From contig NC_067196.1 in assembly GCF_000699445.3 (NCBI RefSeq), positions 41,259,806 through 41,323,805 on the forward strand: a stretch of 64,000 nucleotides of DNA, read 5' to 3'. Of this stretch, positions 1 through 13,270 are shown piece by piece; positions within the stretch are counted from its first letter, which is position 1, and each line of letters begins with the position of its first letter. The DNA comes from Schistosoma haematobium (Eukaryota > Platyhelminthes > Trematoda > Strigeidida > Schistosomatidae). The translations under genes and the position numbers were made by a program. The notes beneath the pieces are model-generated. The model saw only the letters and a list, made by a program, of their open reading frames with translations, was not told where the DNA came from and ran no database searches.

Positions 1-469
1 ATATAAGTAGTATTTAATACCAATCGGAAGTGGAAAACCTGGCAGCAAAAGACTAAGAAGATCAAAATGAAGTGCATAGAAGCAAAAATAGGAAGGAATT
101 GTGAACTGGAAGAATCATACAGAATATGAAGGACATATGATTGAAATTTGCAAATGAAGAATTCGGTGTATAGTTCACATATGTTACCAAGAAATTCTAT
201 AATTTTGTATTTAAAAACAATCCGTTGTCCCTACCTGTGTTATCGTTCACAATAGTATCACTAGCCTTAACAAAAATATTGTTGTTTACAGCTGATTAAG
301 AGAATCCAAACTTCATGAGGTGAATTTATTAGTAATTTAATAATAATAATAATAATGAGTTCTATCCTAGAACAAACCAATTTTCTGGGTTTATTTTGGT
401 CTTCAAATAGCTGTTTAGATGAATGTAATCTATGTTTCAGACCACTTTCAAGCTGAAAAAATGTCATAA

Positions 470-1090
470 ACTTTTATTTTAAAAATTTATATGCATAATT
501 GTGTGCTTTAAGAGGGAGGTTGATTATGAATACAGTGGTCTTGAGTGCTGTTAGAGGTATGAGGGCGGTTATCAATTCCCGGTTGTATAAACCGTGGAAG
601 GGTTCTTCTGGAGGTACCTGAAGAGGAAATTGGAATAGAAGTGGTCTTAATGACCTGAGAGCGTGACCGTAGTGCTCAAGGGGCAACTGCTTCAGGTTCG
701 TCACACACGACCTTTTTATGAGTAACTTTTGTGTTAGCTCCGTACCTGTTGAGACCCTACCGGCGGAGACGGATATCCGTGGGATAAGGCGAGATGTGCA
801 TTTTTAGAGTCAACCTTTTCTAACCCCACCCCTCCTTGTGGGAAGGCAGCATCGCTGTCATGCTGGTTGTCTGAAGGAAACACCTTACTGCCGTCACACC
901 TCTGTACAGTCAGCAGTACGACTTCGCCGCCGGACTTTGGGTTTGTTGCTTTTAGTCTTACAGTTCTTCGCCCGACCTATCTGGCATAGTAGGACCTTGA
1001 GGAACGGTTGTTCCATCCATTATAGCTCGGTTGCTTCATCACGATAGGCAAGCCTGACCACCACGTCAAGGTAGCAACAACGGTCGGGAA
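470..1090 (-). mobile_element. 5' UTR-like fragment of an RTE-type LINE (family B)
   Basis: This GC-richer block stands out from its AT-rich surroundings. Read on the minus strand, the part near 516-575 matches the part at 33345-33400 that lies just upstream of the endonuclease ORF of the long family B copy; the shared text is the stretch about 'cactcaagaccactgtattc'. I therefore read it as a detached 5' untranslated part of that LINE in reverse orientation. The short ORFs inside it resemble nothing I know. The outer boundary near 1085 is approximate, and no target duplication was found. Confidence 0.55.
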
Positions 1091-1592
1091 TTGTGTGCTA
1101 GATATTAAAAAAACCGTGAACTTATTTCATCAAGATTTTATAAATAATTAAATTTATTCCAAACTTTTCAGAAATAAATGCTCATTTATGTCAACTTGAG
1201 TAATTCATTCTGTAAACATATATGATCACTTGGTACATTTTAATTTTCAACATGGTGATTATTTTTGTTGTAAAGAGTAACCGAACGTAAATATATGCAT
1301 AGGTATATATCGTAAACTAACTTCTTATTTCAATAAACATTCATATTATACTATCTTGTAATCAACCGACTGAGATCTTACACAAAATTACAATTCTAAA
1401 CTAGCCTTGATTCTCTAGAGAACTTTATTTCTTGAACAATCTCCTTTTGTCAAGATACAATTAAATAAATCTCTTTTTAAATTACATTTCCTTATGTATG
1501 AAAATTATTTAATATCTTCGGGTGACTTTATTCACGCATGTATGATTTCTGGTGAGTGCTCGTAATATTGATCTATAATTTCAGTTCACCTG

Positions 1593-1651
1593 AGAATGCT
1601 GGTGAGCGACCTATGCTCCTTCACGAGGAGTAACAGGTGTAAGTAAGTGAG
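1593..1651 (+). mobile_element. 3'-terminal stub of RTE family A
   Basis: About 59 bases match the last bases of the family A copy ending at 6466. Both share the 'gaggagtaacaggtgt'-like end followed by a 'gtaagtaagtgag' tail. A very short 3' stub is typical of a strongly 5'-truncated LINE insertion. It carries only the last few codons and the tail. Confidence 0.5.
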
Positions 1652-4600
1652 AAATCTCCTTTAGTCTAATCTGTCTTGTATGTTAAATGATAGCTCTCTA
1701 TTTTAGTAATTAAAAGCCTCCAATTTGTTCGCATTAAAGTTTTCATTCATGAAAGAAACAAATAAATGAAGTGTATACATTACAGCCTATCGGAGTTTTA
1801 GTTTGAAACTTCAGAAGGAATAGTATTTCACTTTTTAGTTACATAAAGGTCTTTTTAATTCTATAACTTAGTAGCTGATGTAAGACACAAATTTGATGTT
1901 AAAAACACAGTTCAGAGTAATAAACTTGAACTGGTCGAAGATGAGCTGTTGTCTATAACCATTACAAACACCGATCTAAAAAAGGAATTTCGCTTGATTT
2001 CTGTCGCGCACATGAATCTAATATAACTACATAGTGTACTTATTTAGTGTAATCATTCATTTCATCTTTGTCTATAAGTTACTTATCTATCAATAGAATG
2101 CACCTACTACTTACTTTAAATTGTTGTAGATATGGGTATAAAGAAGGATAGTTTAAAGGTTGCCCGCTACTTTAAATTGGTATTTTAAAATAACTAATGT
2201 GAATACAATTTATGTTTTACTTTTAGTGACATGTCAATGCCAGCCACGGTGATAAAATATGGCTTACGTCTAAGCCTACACAGAGAGGAAGCTTATAACT
2301 GTTAGATGGATGACTTATTTGATGAGACACTGTGGTGCCAACAAAGCATAGGTGCAGAATACATTATATTTGAAAACTGAGACCCTTCAGTATGTTATGT
2401 CATGCTGGTATATACTAATTTGTAGGTTTCGACGGCAATGGATTAAGACCATATAAGCTGTCTTAACACAAAACATATTTTGTAGTGACCAGAGCTTCTG
2501 AATGTTTCGCCAAAAAATGTAAATGAACAGAATGGTTAATAAATATAAACCAAATAAACGGATTAATATTCCCACCATAGAGTACAATTTACATTCCAGT
2601 ATTTATTTGGTGATTAAACCCATAAGCTTAGACCACATAACCTACATCAAGTTATTTTTTATCTCCGTAATACCAGAATAATATTATAGGTTATTATTGT
2701 TCCCTTTTCCTTGCTTTATAATAAGCCTATCAACCGCATATTTTCCTCCTTGTTCTAACCTCTTTCAGCTTTATCGGAAGATCAGTAACTCCATTATTTT
2801 GTGATGAGTGATTCATCATTATGTGTACCATTACTTTTTATATATAAAGCTTCATAAACAGAAAAGTTAATCTATATATACCAGAGAATTAGAATAAACA
2901 AATAAGTTAATGAAGTTATAGTGTCCAGTCGTTTCATTTTGACCTTTCTCTCTAACAAGTTTGAATTTTACTAACCAGTTACTATGGTTACTACCATTGG
3001 TTTTCATGTTTTATCCTCATAGTATGATTGTATATTTACTGTTATATTTATTAATATACGAGTTTCATAGAGAATATGGCATGGATGCACTTTAATCGGT
3101 AGAACACATCTACTGTGTATACAAAACTTGTTGTTAATAGAATTCATGAAAATAGTTATTACTCGAAATAACATTTTCAGTGGTGTAAAACTTTGTCAGC
3201 TAAATGGCTTTTCATTTGATGTTTAGGATTCACTACCAAAACCTACTCTTTGAAAGCTTTGCGATTCACTAGGTGCTCAATAGAATGTATGTGGCAAGTA
3301 CATTAATGTATCAAGTGTGCATAGAAACCAGTATTATCATTTTACACACTACTTGTAATTTATCATGGAGATAACCAATACATTGAAAAGAATTGACATT
3401 TTTTCACATGCATCAAATCAAAACTTTGTATATGTTTTAAAAGTATACAAAATACTTCAATGACTAGCAGTGAATTTCACATCACTTTGTATAGCTATTA
3501 CAATATAAAACAAAATGCGTTAGTTTTTTTAAAAAGATTTAATCAATACTACATTTTTAACAACCAATTCTGAGATCATATGAATCTTACTCGACGACAA
3601 TCGAACAAAACGAACAAACGGATTATGACTAGCGATAAAATTCACGATGTCTGTTTTATCCCATTTGAAATTAGACGGTTGAACTTATTTACATCCTAGT
3701 GTTGATAGTTCATATTGAGACTCAAATACAGTACTTTTTAATTTAAACCCCTATCAAGTTGTCAACTGAGCTACTCTGACAAGTTATGCACTAACTTAAT
3801 CAATGGGTATTGTATTTATATCAACTCAAACTCTTGCCAATAATGATATTTTCATAGTTTAATCGAGATTGAAGGAATTCATTGAAACAATTCGTCATGT
3901 TTTATCTCGGTAAACCGGTATTAGTAAATAATAGGTCTGTTTTCTTTTCAGGAACGACCAGTTACTCAGTTTCAATTTTTGTTTTTCAGGTAGAATCACT
4001 AGTGGAATCGACGGGTAGTTTTCCCATCAATAACATATCAATTACTTTACTAACATTTTTATAATTCGACTCACTTTTCAAAACATCCGAATATGATTCT
4101 GAAAAATTGTTACTTTACCACTTATTCAAAGTCATGAAGCAAAGTAAATTTATTTCATTCTGAATAACATGTAACTTATTGTTCTGGTTAACACTATATT
4201 ACTAACACATAATAATGCTAGAAATGTATAACTGATCTATTGTCCTGGATGAGATTGGTTGAGAGGAATATAAACCACATTTTATTAATAAAGATTGAAG
4301 TTTAAATTAAATGAAGAGATGAAATATGAAATCGAACTCTTTCTACCATCTCTTATTTTTGACAAAGAGTAGAACAATAGAAAATAGAGTCATTCGGAAT
4401 GAAATAGGTATGAAAGAATCTTTTCTTTATTGGGAAGCTTTAAGTGATAAAAAAGGTATGGTCATTGGTAAACTCTAATAATACTGCTAAAAGATCGTAA
4501 ATACAATGATGCTCATATATATTTGTGATTTGAGTTTTTTTATTGATGTTGAAAATTTAAATAGATCCGTCTCCTGAATTTCACTGCCTGCCAACATCCA

Positions 4601-5769
4601 TTTCTTCTTAAAATGCAATGATGTGTTTAAACTAGTAAGAATAATTAGTATTAGTAATTATTTCTAATTGCTCGTGATTGATAGTAAGGAAGGGAGTTGA
4701 ACAATATCAATTGACATATATTTAACATGATCAAATTGCCAAGATGCTGTCAGTTAGTCAAAAGATTTAATAATGTTGGATTATACTGAACAGTAGATTC
4801 CAGAAAGCGCTTTTTTTTCTATTGAAGACTCATCAGGTGTACCTAATACTGACAAGTTAAAGAAAGGTAAAAACATTTATGTTGTCTTGAAGATAATGTG
4901 ATGAGACCGGAGTTACTTACACCAACCTTATCAGTTTGATTTAGTGGATAGCTTACAATGAGTATTGTAATTAACTTCAACCCTTTTTATGACAGGTTTA
5001 TATTACAAAAATAATGAAACCAAAGAATAAATTGATTTTTGAACAGTTTTTCAAAAGTTATTTATCAGCTGAAAATAGTCAACTGTAAGTACCTTAATGG
5101 ATATAATGAAAATTTTAAAAAAATCGGTGCTAAGTTTTCGGATAAGTCTATAGCTGAGTAATAAAATGACAACAAACAGATATATTTATTACGTAACAAT
5201 TAGTAGTTTTTATTGAGAATGACGATCAAAGTCTTATATTTGAACTATTAACCAGAAACATAACAACACTACTAAAAGAAAACTATTTTGTTGAATAATC
5301 TCACCAGCCAACCCCGACAGGAATTTCAGCCCTCTTTACTGTCGTTCCATTTGTCTAGTTATAATAAATGTAATTTTAAGGTGAACTTCACTGAAAATGG
5401 TCTTATAAACAGGTTAGGTCATGTAATGTTATTGGTCAATAAAAATATTAGTTATAAATACTTCTGATAAAAAGGTATTCCGGTAAGTAGGTTGTTTTTC
5501 TGAACGAAATGTAAGAAAATACAATTAGGATATAAATAATTGGACAATTCATTCTATAATTTATTTGGTTTTTATTTTACCTGATAATGTAAACGACCTC
5601 GATCACTTTGACATATACACCCCATTTCATATGTTGTTTGATGAAAGTTTTTATTAGGAGGTAAAGTGATTAACCGGTTTTGTAATTGATGTATGTATTG
5701 AATATTTATCAGTATTTTAGATGTATTAGATACGTGTTTAACTTTAATTAACTGCAATATTTGTCGCAT
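1652..5769. other. AT-rich DNA with no recognised gene
   Basis: I see no recognisable coding exon, RNA gene or repeat family here. The only longer ORFs (for example 3882-4064 plus and 2387-2587 minus) have composition expected by chance in AT-rich DNA and match no domain I know. Confidence 0.5.
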
Positions 5770-6466
5770 TTATTGAATAAGAACAAAATTTAGGAACACC
5801 AAGCCAATCATACTTGATGGCGAAACTCTGGAAGATATAGAATCCTTCACGTAACTGGGAAGCATCGTCGATGAACAAGGAGGATCTGATGTAGACGTAA
5901 AGGCGAGAATTGGCAAAGCAACAGCAGAATTCATGCAACTGAAAAACATATGGAACTCAAAACAACTGTCAACCAATACCAAAGTCCGAATCTTCAATAC
6001 GAACATCAAGACGGTTGAAATGTACGGAGTTGGAACTTGCAGAACTTCTACAATCATCATCAAAAATGTACAAGTATTTACAAACAATTATCTACTCACG
6101 ATACTGAATGTCTGTTGGTTGGATAACACCAGCAACAGCCTTCTGTGGGAGAGAGTGAAACAACTTCCAGTTGAAAAGCAAATCAGTAAGGGACTGTGGA
6201 AGTGGAAAGGACATAGTTTATGCAAATCGTCAGACTGCATCATGAGGCATGCGCTGACTTGTAATCCTGAAGGGAAACGAAAAAGAAGAATGTGAAAGTA
6301 CATACTGAGTGGAGAATTGAAAGCAGACATGAAAAGGATGAATAGCAGCTGGAAAGAACTGGAGAGGATTTCCCATGACAGAGTTGGATGGAGAGTGCTG
6401 ATGGGCGGCCTACGCTCCTCCATGAGGAGTAACAGGCGTTTGTAAATAAGTAAGTGAGTAATCATC
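5770..6466 (+). pseudogene. RTE family A, C-terminal part of the reverse transcriptase ORF (5'-truncated copy)
   Basis: The plus strand encodes the region after the RT core in family A. It begins near the conserved 'DGETLEDIESFT' segment and runs through the '[17 protein letters not shown]' block, the 'WKWKGHSL' block and the 'NPEGKRKRR' block. It ends in the family's 'GGLRSS' tail. In-frame stops interrupt it, for example after the serine-phenylalanine-threonine near 5850 and after '[10 protein letters not shown]' near 6294. The 3' end closes with a 'gtaaataagtaagtgag' tail, like the other copies. It is a dead, 5'-truncated LINE copy. The same protein blocks occur at 10302-11033 (minus), 20990-21215, 51720-51988 and 60955-61500. 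Confidence 0.85.
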
Positions 6467-6550
6467 CCATAAACAGGTTTAAAATGAAAGGATTTGTTGT
6501 AAACTTAATTTTTTTTAAAAAGTAGACATATCACCATCACGATTAGTGAT

Positions 6551-7042
6551 TGTAGTGTCAGTTATTATGCCAAGCCCATATACCTTATTCGAGCTTTCGG
6601 ACATCCCATTCTATTCATTTTACTTGAGCCATAAATTGACCTTGTTATTTATTCGCTTATCAATCTAGACTGTTTTTATATGAGCGTATGTGTGTGCCCT
6701 TCTTATTCCATTAATCACATGTCTGTAGCTTTATTTTGTCTGACTATAAATATTGAGTAACGCTTGACAAAGATGGAGTTAGCTTCCCAGCCATCTTCCA
6801 TACGTGTCAAAATTGCTTTGTTATGGCTCTCGCTCGCTTGCTTGCTTGCCTTTCAGCACAACTCTTCTATGCTTGTTTAACTCATCTGTAGATTTGGATA
6901 TATGTGTGTGGTCTCGTAATAAACGTAATCAACACTTCGTATTTGTCTTCTGATTAATATACCGTTGGGACGTTATATAGAACGGTTATCAAGACGAGCT
7001 GTATACGAAGTTTAAGGATTATATCGAATACCGGCCACCACA
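6551..7042 (+). mobile_element. LTR-like repeat (solo LTR candidate, copy 1)
   Basis: The block starts with TGTAG and resembles 59567-59984 over its first 250 or so bases (shared 'cctta.tc.agctt.cgga', 'gagcgtatgtgtgt', 'gactataa'). Both contain a TATA-like 'ctataa' segment followed later by an AATAAA-type signal, the layout of an LTR promoter plus poly(A) site. The last third differs between the copies. If the end is placed at 7042 the flanking four bases differ by one (tgat/tgtt), so the target duplication is only suggestive. It may be a Gypsy-type LTR. Confidence 0.45.
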
Positions 7043-10002
7043 TGTTAAATAAATCAAACAAAATTCAGTTTTAAATATAGAAGTTTCAGTGTTGAAATAT
7101 GTATATAAGAGATGTATCAATCGTTGCTTTTATTTCTGCTAAGCTTTAAAATCTCATTTATCTGTAATAACAATAAGCATTAGTCCACAATAATATCAGA
7201 AATTTTATTTATAACATTCTATTTGTAGTGGACTTGTTTTGAAGATAATATTTATGTTATCTTCAAAAGCCGAATATCTAAACAGTTATTCGTTAAACTC
7301 TGACAAACACAAACACTAATTCATCATATATTTATTCTATTTAAACCCTTAAACTGAGTTCACGAGTTCAGGAATCATAGATTTCATGTCTCATACTAGA
7401 ATTCAGATGAAAACATGGCCATTTCATGAACTAACAGTGCTAAACATGCAATTTCTTTGCTATATATTCATGGACTAAATCAAAAATTTTATGAATAAGT
7501 CATTCTAAATTTTACTTACATTTACGTTTCGAATACCAACATATTGATAGATTAATATGCTGATTGAACTGAAGAATTTAGTCTAGGGAGAAGTGTTCAT
7601 CATGTGTGTGATGGTAAGCAATGACATTTAAGAAGAAATCTACCGAAAAGACAAATGTGAAAGATACATCGTATTCGCTATGTTTGTTTTTGTTTAATTA
7701 ATGTTTTGAAATAGATAAGAGGCATTTTCAAATCGAAGAAAATAATATTTCTCATAAGTTTTAGGTATAAGGCGGCCTGCTCGAATATCTGGGCTACCTG
7801 TTCCTGCCATCTAATAGATCATTATGTCAATTAATTGCATAACCTATTCAGGTGCGTTTGTAAAGAAGTTAAGACCTTTCACTGTTGAAGGTATGAAAAT
7901 TTACAGTCGGAGACATCGTGAAGACTGGTCATGTGCATTGAAAAGAATGAATATTATTCAGATGTCGACTTTTGAACTGCTAACATCTAATTGACGATCT
8001 CTCAATATTTATCGCCAGTATTTATCAAGAAATAAGAAACGGGGACTCTTTGAAATACTTTGTGCTGAGAATTCTACATTGTACCAAAAATATAACATTG
8101 ATAATAATAATAATAATAATAGATGAATGTCGGTAGGGATTTCAATAAATAAAAACGTAGCAAGATAGTTGATTTGCTAAAATGAATAATTACTGTTTAC
8201 ATTCTCACGGTATATCTAAAACTACAATAATTCCCAATTGATGAAACAATTAAATGGAGGATTCCATTTACTCTACTAGGAGTTTCATTGCTTACATTTA
8301 TCAAAAACATAAATGATTATTTAATTTGTATATGGTTAGGTTAGTTAACAATTTATTTTCTAATCCATTTCATCAGTTAACTGTAAACTTCATCATTTAC
8401 CTAATAGTTGTGTACGTTAACACAGTGTACTTTTAAGGATACTTTAAATAATTAATCATATTTACCAACATTCACCAGATTTAAATCGAACGTATGCAAT
8501 AAATCCTAACTACATTATTTATCTCTGTAAGAGTTTTCTTGTCAAGTTACCATTCGTGTTTAGCAACTAATCATTATGTTAAGTTACTTCATTATTTGAG
8601 AAACTGCTTACATAAATGCATGTAGCAAAATTACAAGCAAATAAATTAACAAAGTTTTTCCTTTGATTTGTTATCATATTTGACCAGGGGTCTAATACAA
8701 AGAACACTTGTTATGTGTAAATGTGTGACATAGAAAACAAAACGTTAACAATGAACAGATTTATTTTCATTCTTCTTTCTCTTTTCAACAAAATTTCTAG
8801 TAACCATTACATAAGACATTTTCATCTGTTTAAATTGTTTATTTGGAAAATTCTGCAAACCAAAATACATTTATGTCATTCATTATTATTATAACCTAAG
8901 TTTAAAAAATAAACATGTAGTTTAAAATAATGCTTTTAAAGCCACTGAATCTTCACTGTCAGTTATCATCAATATTCTAGTCATCGAGTAGATTTGTGAT
9001 ACTTTATTTATTACATCATATCAAAAAATCCTTTATAATACATCATATGCTCATTAGTTATCAACTTCAGAATGAATTCTCTTAATTTCAAATAGGAGAT
9101 AGTCAATTTATAGCAGTCCGGACTTACAAGAAACTCCTGATTATAATTATTTCCAGTATGTCCCCATATTAACTTTTGGTAAACTATTGTGTGATATAAT
9201 TATTCGCTTAACACCATTCTTGTTTGATTCAACGTGAACGTAGATCATTGTAAATTTAACCATCTGAAAAGATTGTACAACCTTTTTAAAAAATCATTTT
9301 AGGTTTTCATAACGTTTTAATTGGCCTCTGAAATCAACTAACACTCCGAATATGTTTCATTCTACTTGAAGTAATGAAGAGAAGAAACATTAGATTTTCT
9401 TATATTTTTTGTAACTGTAATAGAAGAATTATTGAATCGATTGATCACAGGAAAAGTTAATGTTATTGTATGGTGTTATTTTTTTGTGTCATCTTTTAGC
9501 AATTGGACTAAGCAATACTTTTACTGGTTTCAGCGAGAAAAGTATTTTACTGTATGACAAAATGTGTAGTTCTACTATAACCATAGTTATTTTGAACTTG
9601 TCAGCTTGATGTATATGGACCTTAGTGTAAATGTTTACACCGTGACTTAAACCCACTAGCTTTGCTTTAAAATATTAACGAGTCAAATTATCCCTTATTA
9701 TCAAAGTATTTAAAAATGATCAGTCGAATATTTAATCTTGCGAAAAACAAAAGCCTCTTTCTAGCCTAAACTTATATAGTAAATTTCCAAAATAAATAAA
9801 AAACCTGAATATAGTTTAATCAGTATCTCATAGTTATTGATGATTTTGTTTGACACTCAGTAGAATAAATCACGAAGTTCACTGTTTATCTTATAATTTA
9901 AAGACAAGTTATCCATCCATGTTATGTACAAAGATTAGTAGCATTTATCTAGAATGAAGTTAAGGCACAGTTAACAAACAAAAGTCAGTAAACAGCATAG
10001 GG
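7043..10002. other. AT-rich DNA with no recognised gene
   Basis: Nothing recognisable as coding. A short (AAT)n run lies at about 8100-8120. No ORF reaches the length or composition of a real exon. Confidence 0.5.
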
Positions 10003-10130
10003 TTGTGGAGATTATTAAGTTATTGATTAAGATCTTCAATCGATTGATGTTAGACCACCATTGAAAACCTGGAAGCACTAGGCGGCTGTTTCGTCATATT
10101 GTGGGACTCCTCAGCAGTGCGCACTGCTGA
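10003..10130 (-). mobile_element. Hammerhead SINE, partial copy
   Basis: The copy starts with the conserved 'agggttgtggagatt' end and runs to the hammerhead part, but lacks the tRNA-like part. On the minus strand the core 'CTGAGGA' and the 'GACGAAAC' block are present. The cleavage triplet reads GCC where the other copies have GTC, so this copy should not cleave. It lies about 170 bases from the 3' end of the long RTE family A copy. Confidence 0.7.
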
Positions 10131-10301
10131 ACATTTAAAGGATCTCAGAATTAAGTTTTAATTATCGTTGTTACTGGCTAGCTAAACAATTTACATTCTT
10201 AAAGAATTATTTCATTGCCATGAATTAGATGAAAAAGCTAAAGAACAAACACTCCTAGATTTTCGCTCAACCAGGGAGCACAGTTTGAAGAAGTTACTTA
10301 G

Positions 10302-11033
10302 TTACTTACACCAGTTATCACTAATGGAGTATAGGCCACCGACCAGCATTCTCGAACCTACTCTGTTCTGGGCCTTCTTTTCTAGTTCTATCCAATTTTT
10401 GCTCATTCTTCTCATGTCTGTCTCCATTTCTCGGCGTAATGTGTTCGTCGGTCTTCCTCTTTTACTTTGGCCTTCAGGATCCCATGTGAGGGCTTGCCTT
10501 GTGACACAGTTGGGTGCCTTCCTCAATGTGTGTCCTATCCACTTCCAGTACTTCTTTCTGATTTCTTCCTCCGCTGGGATCTGGTTTGTTCTCTCCCACA
10601 GTAGGTTGTTGCCAATAGTGTCCGGCCAACAGATCCGAAGTACTTTGCGTAGACAACTGTTAATAAACACTTGTATATTCTGGATGATGGCTTTCGTAGT
10701 TCTGCAGGTTTCTTCCCCATACAGTAGAACTGTCTTGACATTTGTATTGACAATTCTGACCATGATGTTGGTTGACAGTTGCTTTGAGTTCCAGAGGTTC
10801 ATCAATTGTAAATATGCTGCTCTTGCTTTGCAGATCCGCGCCTTCACGTCTGCATTAGATCCACCGTGTTCATCAATGATGCTGTCCAGATATGTAAAGG
10901 TTCTTACATCTTCCAAATCTTCTCCGTCAATTGTGATTGGAGTGGTGCATGGTGTGTTGTATCGGAGAATCTTGCTTTTCCCTTTGTGTATATTGGGACC
11001 TACTGCTGCTGAGGCTGCTAGTACACTTGTCAT
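10302..11033 (-). pseudogene. C-terminal domain of RTE family A
   Basis: A 243-codon open frame, the longest intact piece of this copy. It contains the conserved blocks '[22 protein letters not shown]', '[13 protein letters not shown]', '[10 protein letters not shown]', '[15 protein letters not shown]' and a final 'GGLYSISDN'. This domain follows the RT palm in RTE-type ORFs, and its precise role is not known to me. The opposite strand also carries a 323-codon open frame (10285-11256 plus), which I regard as a shadow because the minus-strand protein is the recognisable one. The natural stop lies close to the 3' tail of the element. Confidence 0.85.
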
Positions 11034-11039
11034 CTTCTC

Positions 11040-12416
11040 CTACATTTGTTGTTGCGTTTGTGATAGGAGAGCCGGATCATCTGCAAAGTTTAGATCGTCC
11101 AGCTGCATTCTACCTGTCCACTGTATCTCGTGCTTCCCCTCAGATGTTGACGTCTTGATGATCCAGTCGACCACCAGAAGAACGAGAAAGGGTGAGAGTA
11201 AGCAACCTTACCTGACACCTGTCTTTACTTCGAACGAGTTTGTGAGCCCATCATAAAAATTCCGTATGATGATGACTATCTTCACAGGCATGCCCTAGTG
11301 TCGAAGAAGCTTCCACAGTATTGTCCTATCCACGCTATCAAATGCTTTTTCGTAGTCGATGAAGTTGATGTAGAGTGATGAATTCCATTCAATTGATTGT
11401 TCCACAATGATCAGTAGAGTTGCGATTGGGTCTGTACACGATCTATCCTTACGGAATCCTGCCTGTTGGTCTCGAAGTTGGACGTCTACATAGTCCTTCA
11501 TTCTGTTTAACAATACCCTGTTGAAGACTTTTCCCGGTATTGAGAGAAGAGTGATGCGCCTGTAGTTATCACAGTTGCTGAGATCGCCTTTCTTCGATAT
11601 TTTGACCAGAAGTCCTTCTTTCCAGTCTGTTGGTAATTGTTCCTCATCTCAAATCTTGCTGGAGAGAATGTGGAGTATCCTTGCAGTTGCCGCTACGTCT
11701 GCTTTCAGTGCCTCTGCTGGAATGTTGTCCGGTCCTGTTGCTTTGCTGCTCTTGATTTGCCTAATGGCCATGCTGATCTATTCAATTGTTGGTGGGCCAA
11801 CATCGATTGGGAGGTCCGTGGGTGCTACTTCGATGTTGGGTGGGTTCAGTGGGGCTGATAGACTCAAGAGTTCTTTGAAGTGTTCTACCCACCTGTTACG
11901 TTGTTCTTCGATGCTAGTGATTACTTTACCTTCCTTGCTTTTCACTGGTCGTTCTGGTTTATGGTGATTTCCAACGAGTTTCTTTGTTGTGTCATACAGT
12001 TGTCTCATGTTTTCTTCTCTTTCAGCCTTTTCCGCCGTCATTGCTAGTTCTTCCACATGTTCACGTTTGTCAGTTCTGATGTTCCTCTTCACTTGCTTGT
12101 TTACTTCTGTGTATTCAGCTTGTGCCTTGGCTTGTTCTGCTCTTGTTCGGCTGGTATTGATTGCTGCTTTCTTGTTCCTCCTTTCTTGAATCTTACCCAG
12201 TGTATCAACAGTGATCCATTCCTTGTGATGGTGCTTCTTGTGGCCCAGAACCTCATGACATGTTGAAGTGATTGCTTTTTTGATCCCCTTCAAGTTGCTC
12301 TCCATAGTAGTTCCTTCTCCATTGAGTGGATCATAAAAGGCCTGGAACTTGTTGCTGAGGTCTATCTTGAATTTGTTGAGTTTGTCAGTATCCCGAAGAA
12401 AAGCCGTATTAAACAT
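11040..12416 (-). pseudogene. Reverse transcriptase region of RTE family A
   Basis: The region copies element RNA into DNA at the nicked target. The 212-residue ORF at 11778-12416 is the basic, lysine- and glutamate-rich linker between endonuclease and RT. It ends in 'PTDLPIDVGPPTIE' just before a stop. The RT core follows: a 'GPDNIPAE' segment near 11720, the 'DWKEG' block near 11610, the 'DYEKAFDSVDR' block near 11340, and the catalytic FADD near 11078-11090 (a YADD equivalent). Stops and at least one frameshift separate these blocks, although the catalytic motif itself is kept. Compare the copy at 60955-62335, where the middle of this domain has been lost. Confidence 0.8.
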
Positions 12417-13230
12417 TTGTGATGTTGTCCGCCCCGTTGTCCAGTGCTTTTTTAAGTTTCAATCTCATCTTGGCGACCAGCAAGTGATGATCTGATTCTA
12501 TATCAGCCCCTCTCTTGGTTCTCACGTCTTCCATCGTCCTCCTGAACTTTTTGTTGATGCAGATATGGTCGATTTGGTTTTGCGTAGTGTGATCTGGTGA
12601 AATCCATGTGGTTTTGTGTATGCGTTTGTGTGGAAATATGGTGCCGACAATGACCAGTTTATTGAAGGCACATAGGTTTGCAAATCTCACCATTTTCGTC
12701 CCTTTCTCCTAGTCCGTGTCGTCCCATAATTCCTTAATATCCGGTGTCGTCCATTATAACCTTGGCGTTTAGGTTTCCCATCAGAATGGCCAAGTCCTTT
12801 GTTGGGTATTTCTCAACGATTGACTGCAGCTTATTGTAGGATTGATCTTTAGCGTCTTCATTGTAATCGTTGGTTGGAGCGTAGCATTGGGTGATGTTCA
12901 TTTTAATGCCCTCTTTTTTATTTCGAAGGTTTTGATGATTTTTGGTCCATGATATTCCCATCCTATAAGTGCATTTTGTGCTTGTTTGGATAGTATCAAT
13001 GCAACTCCTTGCGTATGTGGGGCATTTTTCATTAATGGCCAGAGTATAACAGCAGCTCTCCCGAAGCTAGTCGTTGTTGTCCAACTTGCATCAATGTATT
13101 CCACTGATTTCAAGCACCTTCACGTTGTATCTTTTCATTTCTGCAGCAAACTGAATGACTCTCTCGGTCTCCTACATTGTGCTATCATTCCATGTACCTA
13201 AATTAGTGGTTGTTCTAGTTTTCAGAAATG
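12409..13230 (-). pseudogene. Endonuclease domain of RTE family A
   Basis: This domain nicks target DNA in RTE-type LINEs. The N-terminal 'NLGTWNDSTM' piece corresponds to the family's conserved 'GTWN.RTM' start. It is followed by the 'HTQGVALILSK' block, 'NITQCYAPTNDYNED', 'HKRIHKTTWISPD', 'NQIDHICI' and the catalytic 'SDHHLL'. The usual GDFNA motif reads GNLNA here (near 12770-12785), so the catalytic aspartate is an asparagine and the nuclease would be inactive. The domain is broken by frameshifts near 12700 and 12960 and by a stop after 'NDSTM' at about 13172. An upstream ORF fragment (to 13483) reads into non-element DNA. Confidence 0.8.
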
Positions 13231-13270
13231 CTTCGCTGAATTGACTTGTTAACGGATGCCATTTTACAGG

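Larger units (their letters stand above)
10297..13270 (-). mobile_element. RTE-type LINE, family A, nearly full-length decayed copy
   Basis: Read on the minus strand this is one LINE of about 3.0 kb. It has an endonuclease (about 13230-12409), a linker and RT N-terminal part (12416-11778), an RT core (11777-11040) and a C-terminal domain (11033-10302). The order and motifs fit the RTE clade, in which one ORF carries an apurinic-type endonuclease and an RT; schistosome SR2 and Perere-3 are known members of that clade, but I cannot assign the exact family. The 3' end carries a 'gtaagtaactaagtaact' tail, as RTE elements end in short repeats. Frameshifts and stops divide the ORF into at least six pieces, so it is not functional. 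The 5' boundary near 13270 is approximate. Confidence 0.85.

Noticed and set aside
838..1047. A 69-codon arginine-rich ORF.
   Set aside because: It lies in the RTE 5' UTR-like block and is a composition effect of GC-rich repeat DNA.
10285..11256. A 323-codon plus-strand ORF.
   Set aside because: It overlaps the minus-strand RTE C-terminal protein, which has clear family motifs; the plus-strand frame has none.
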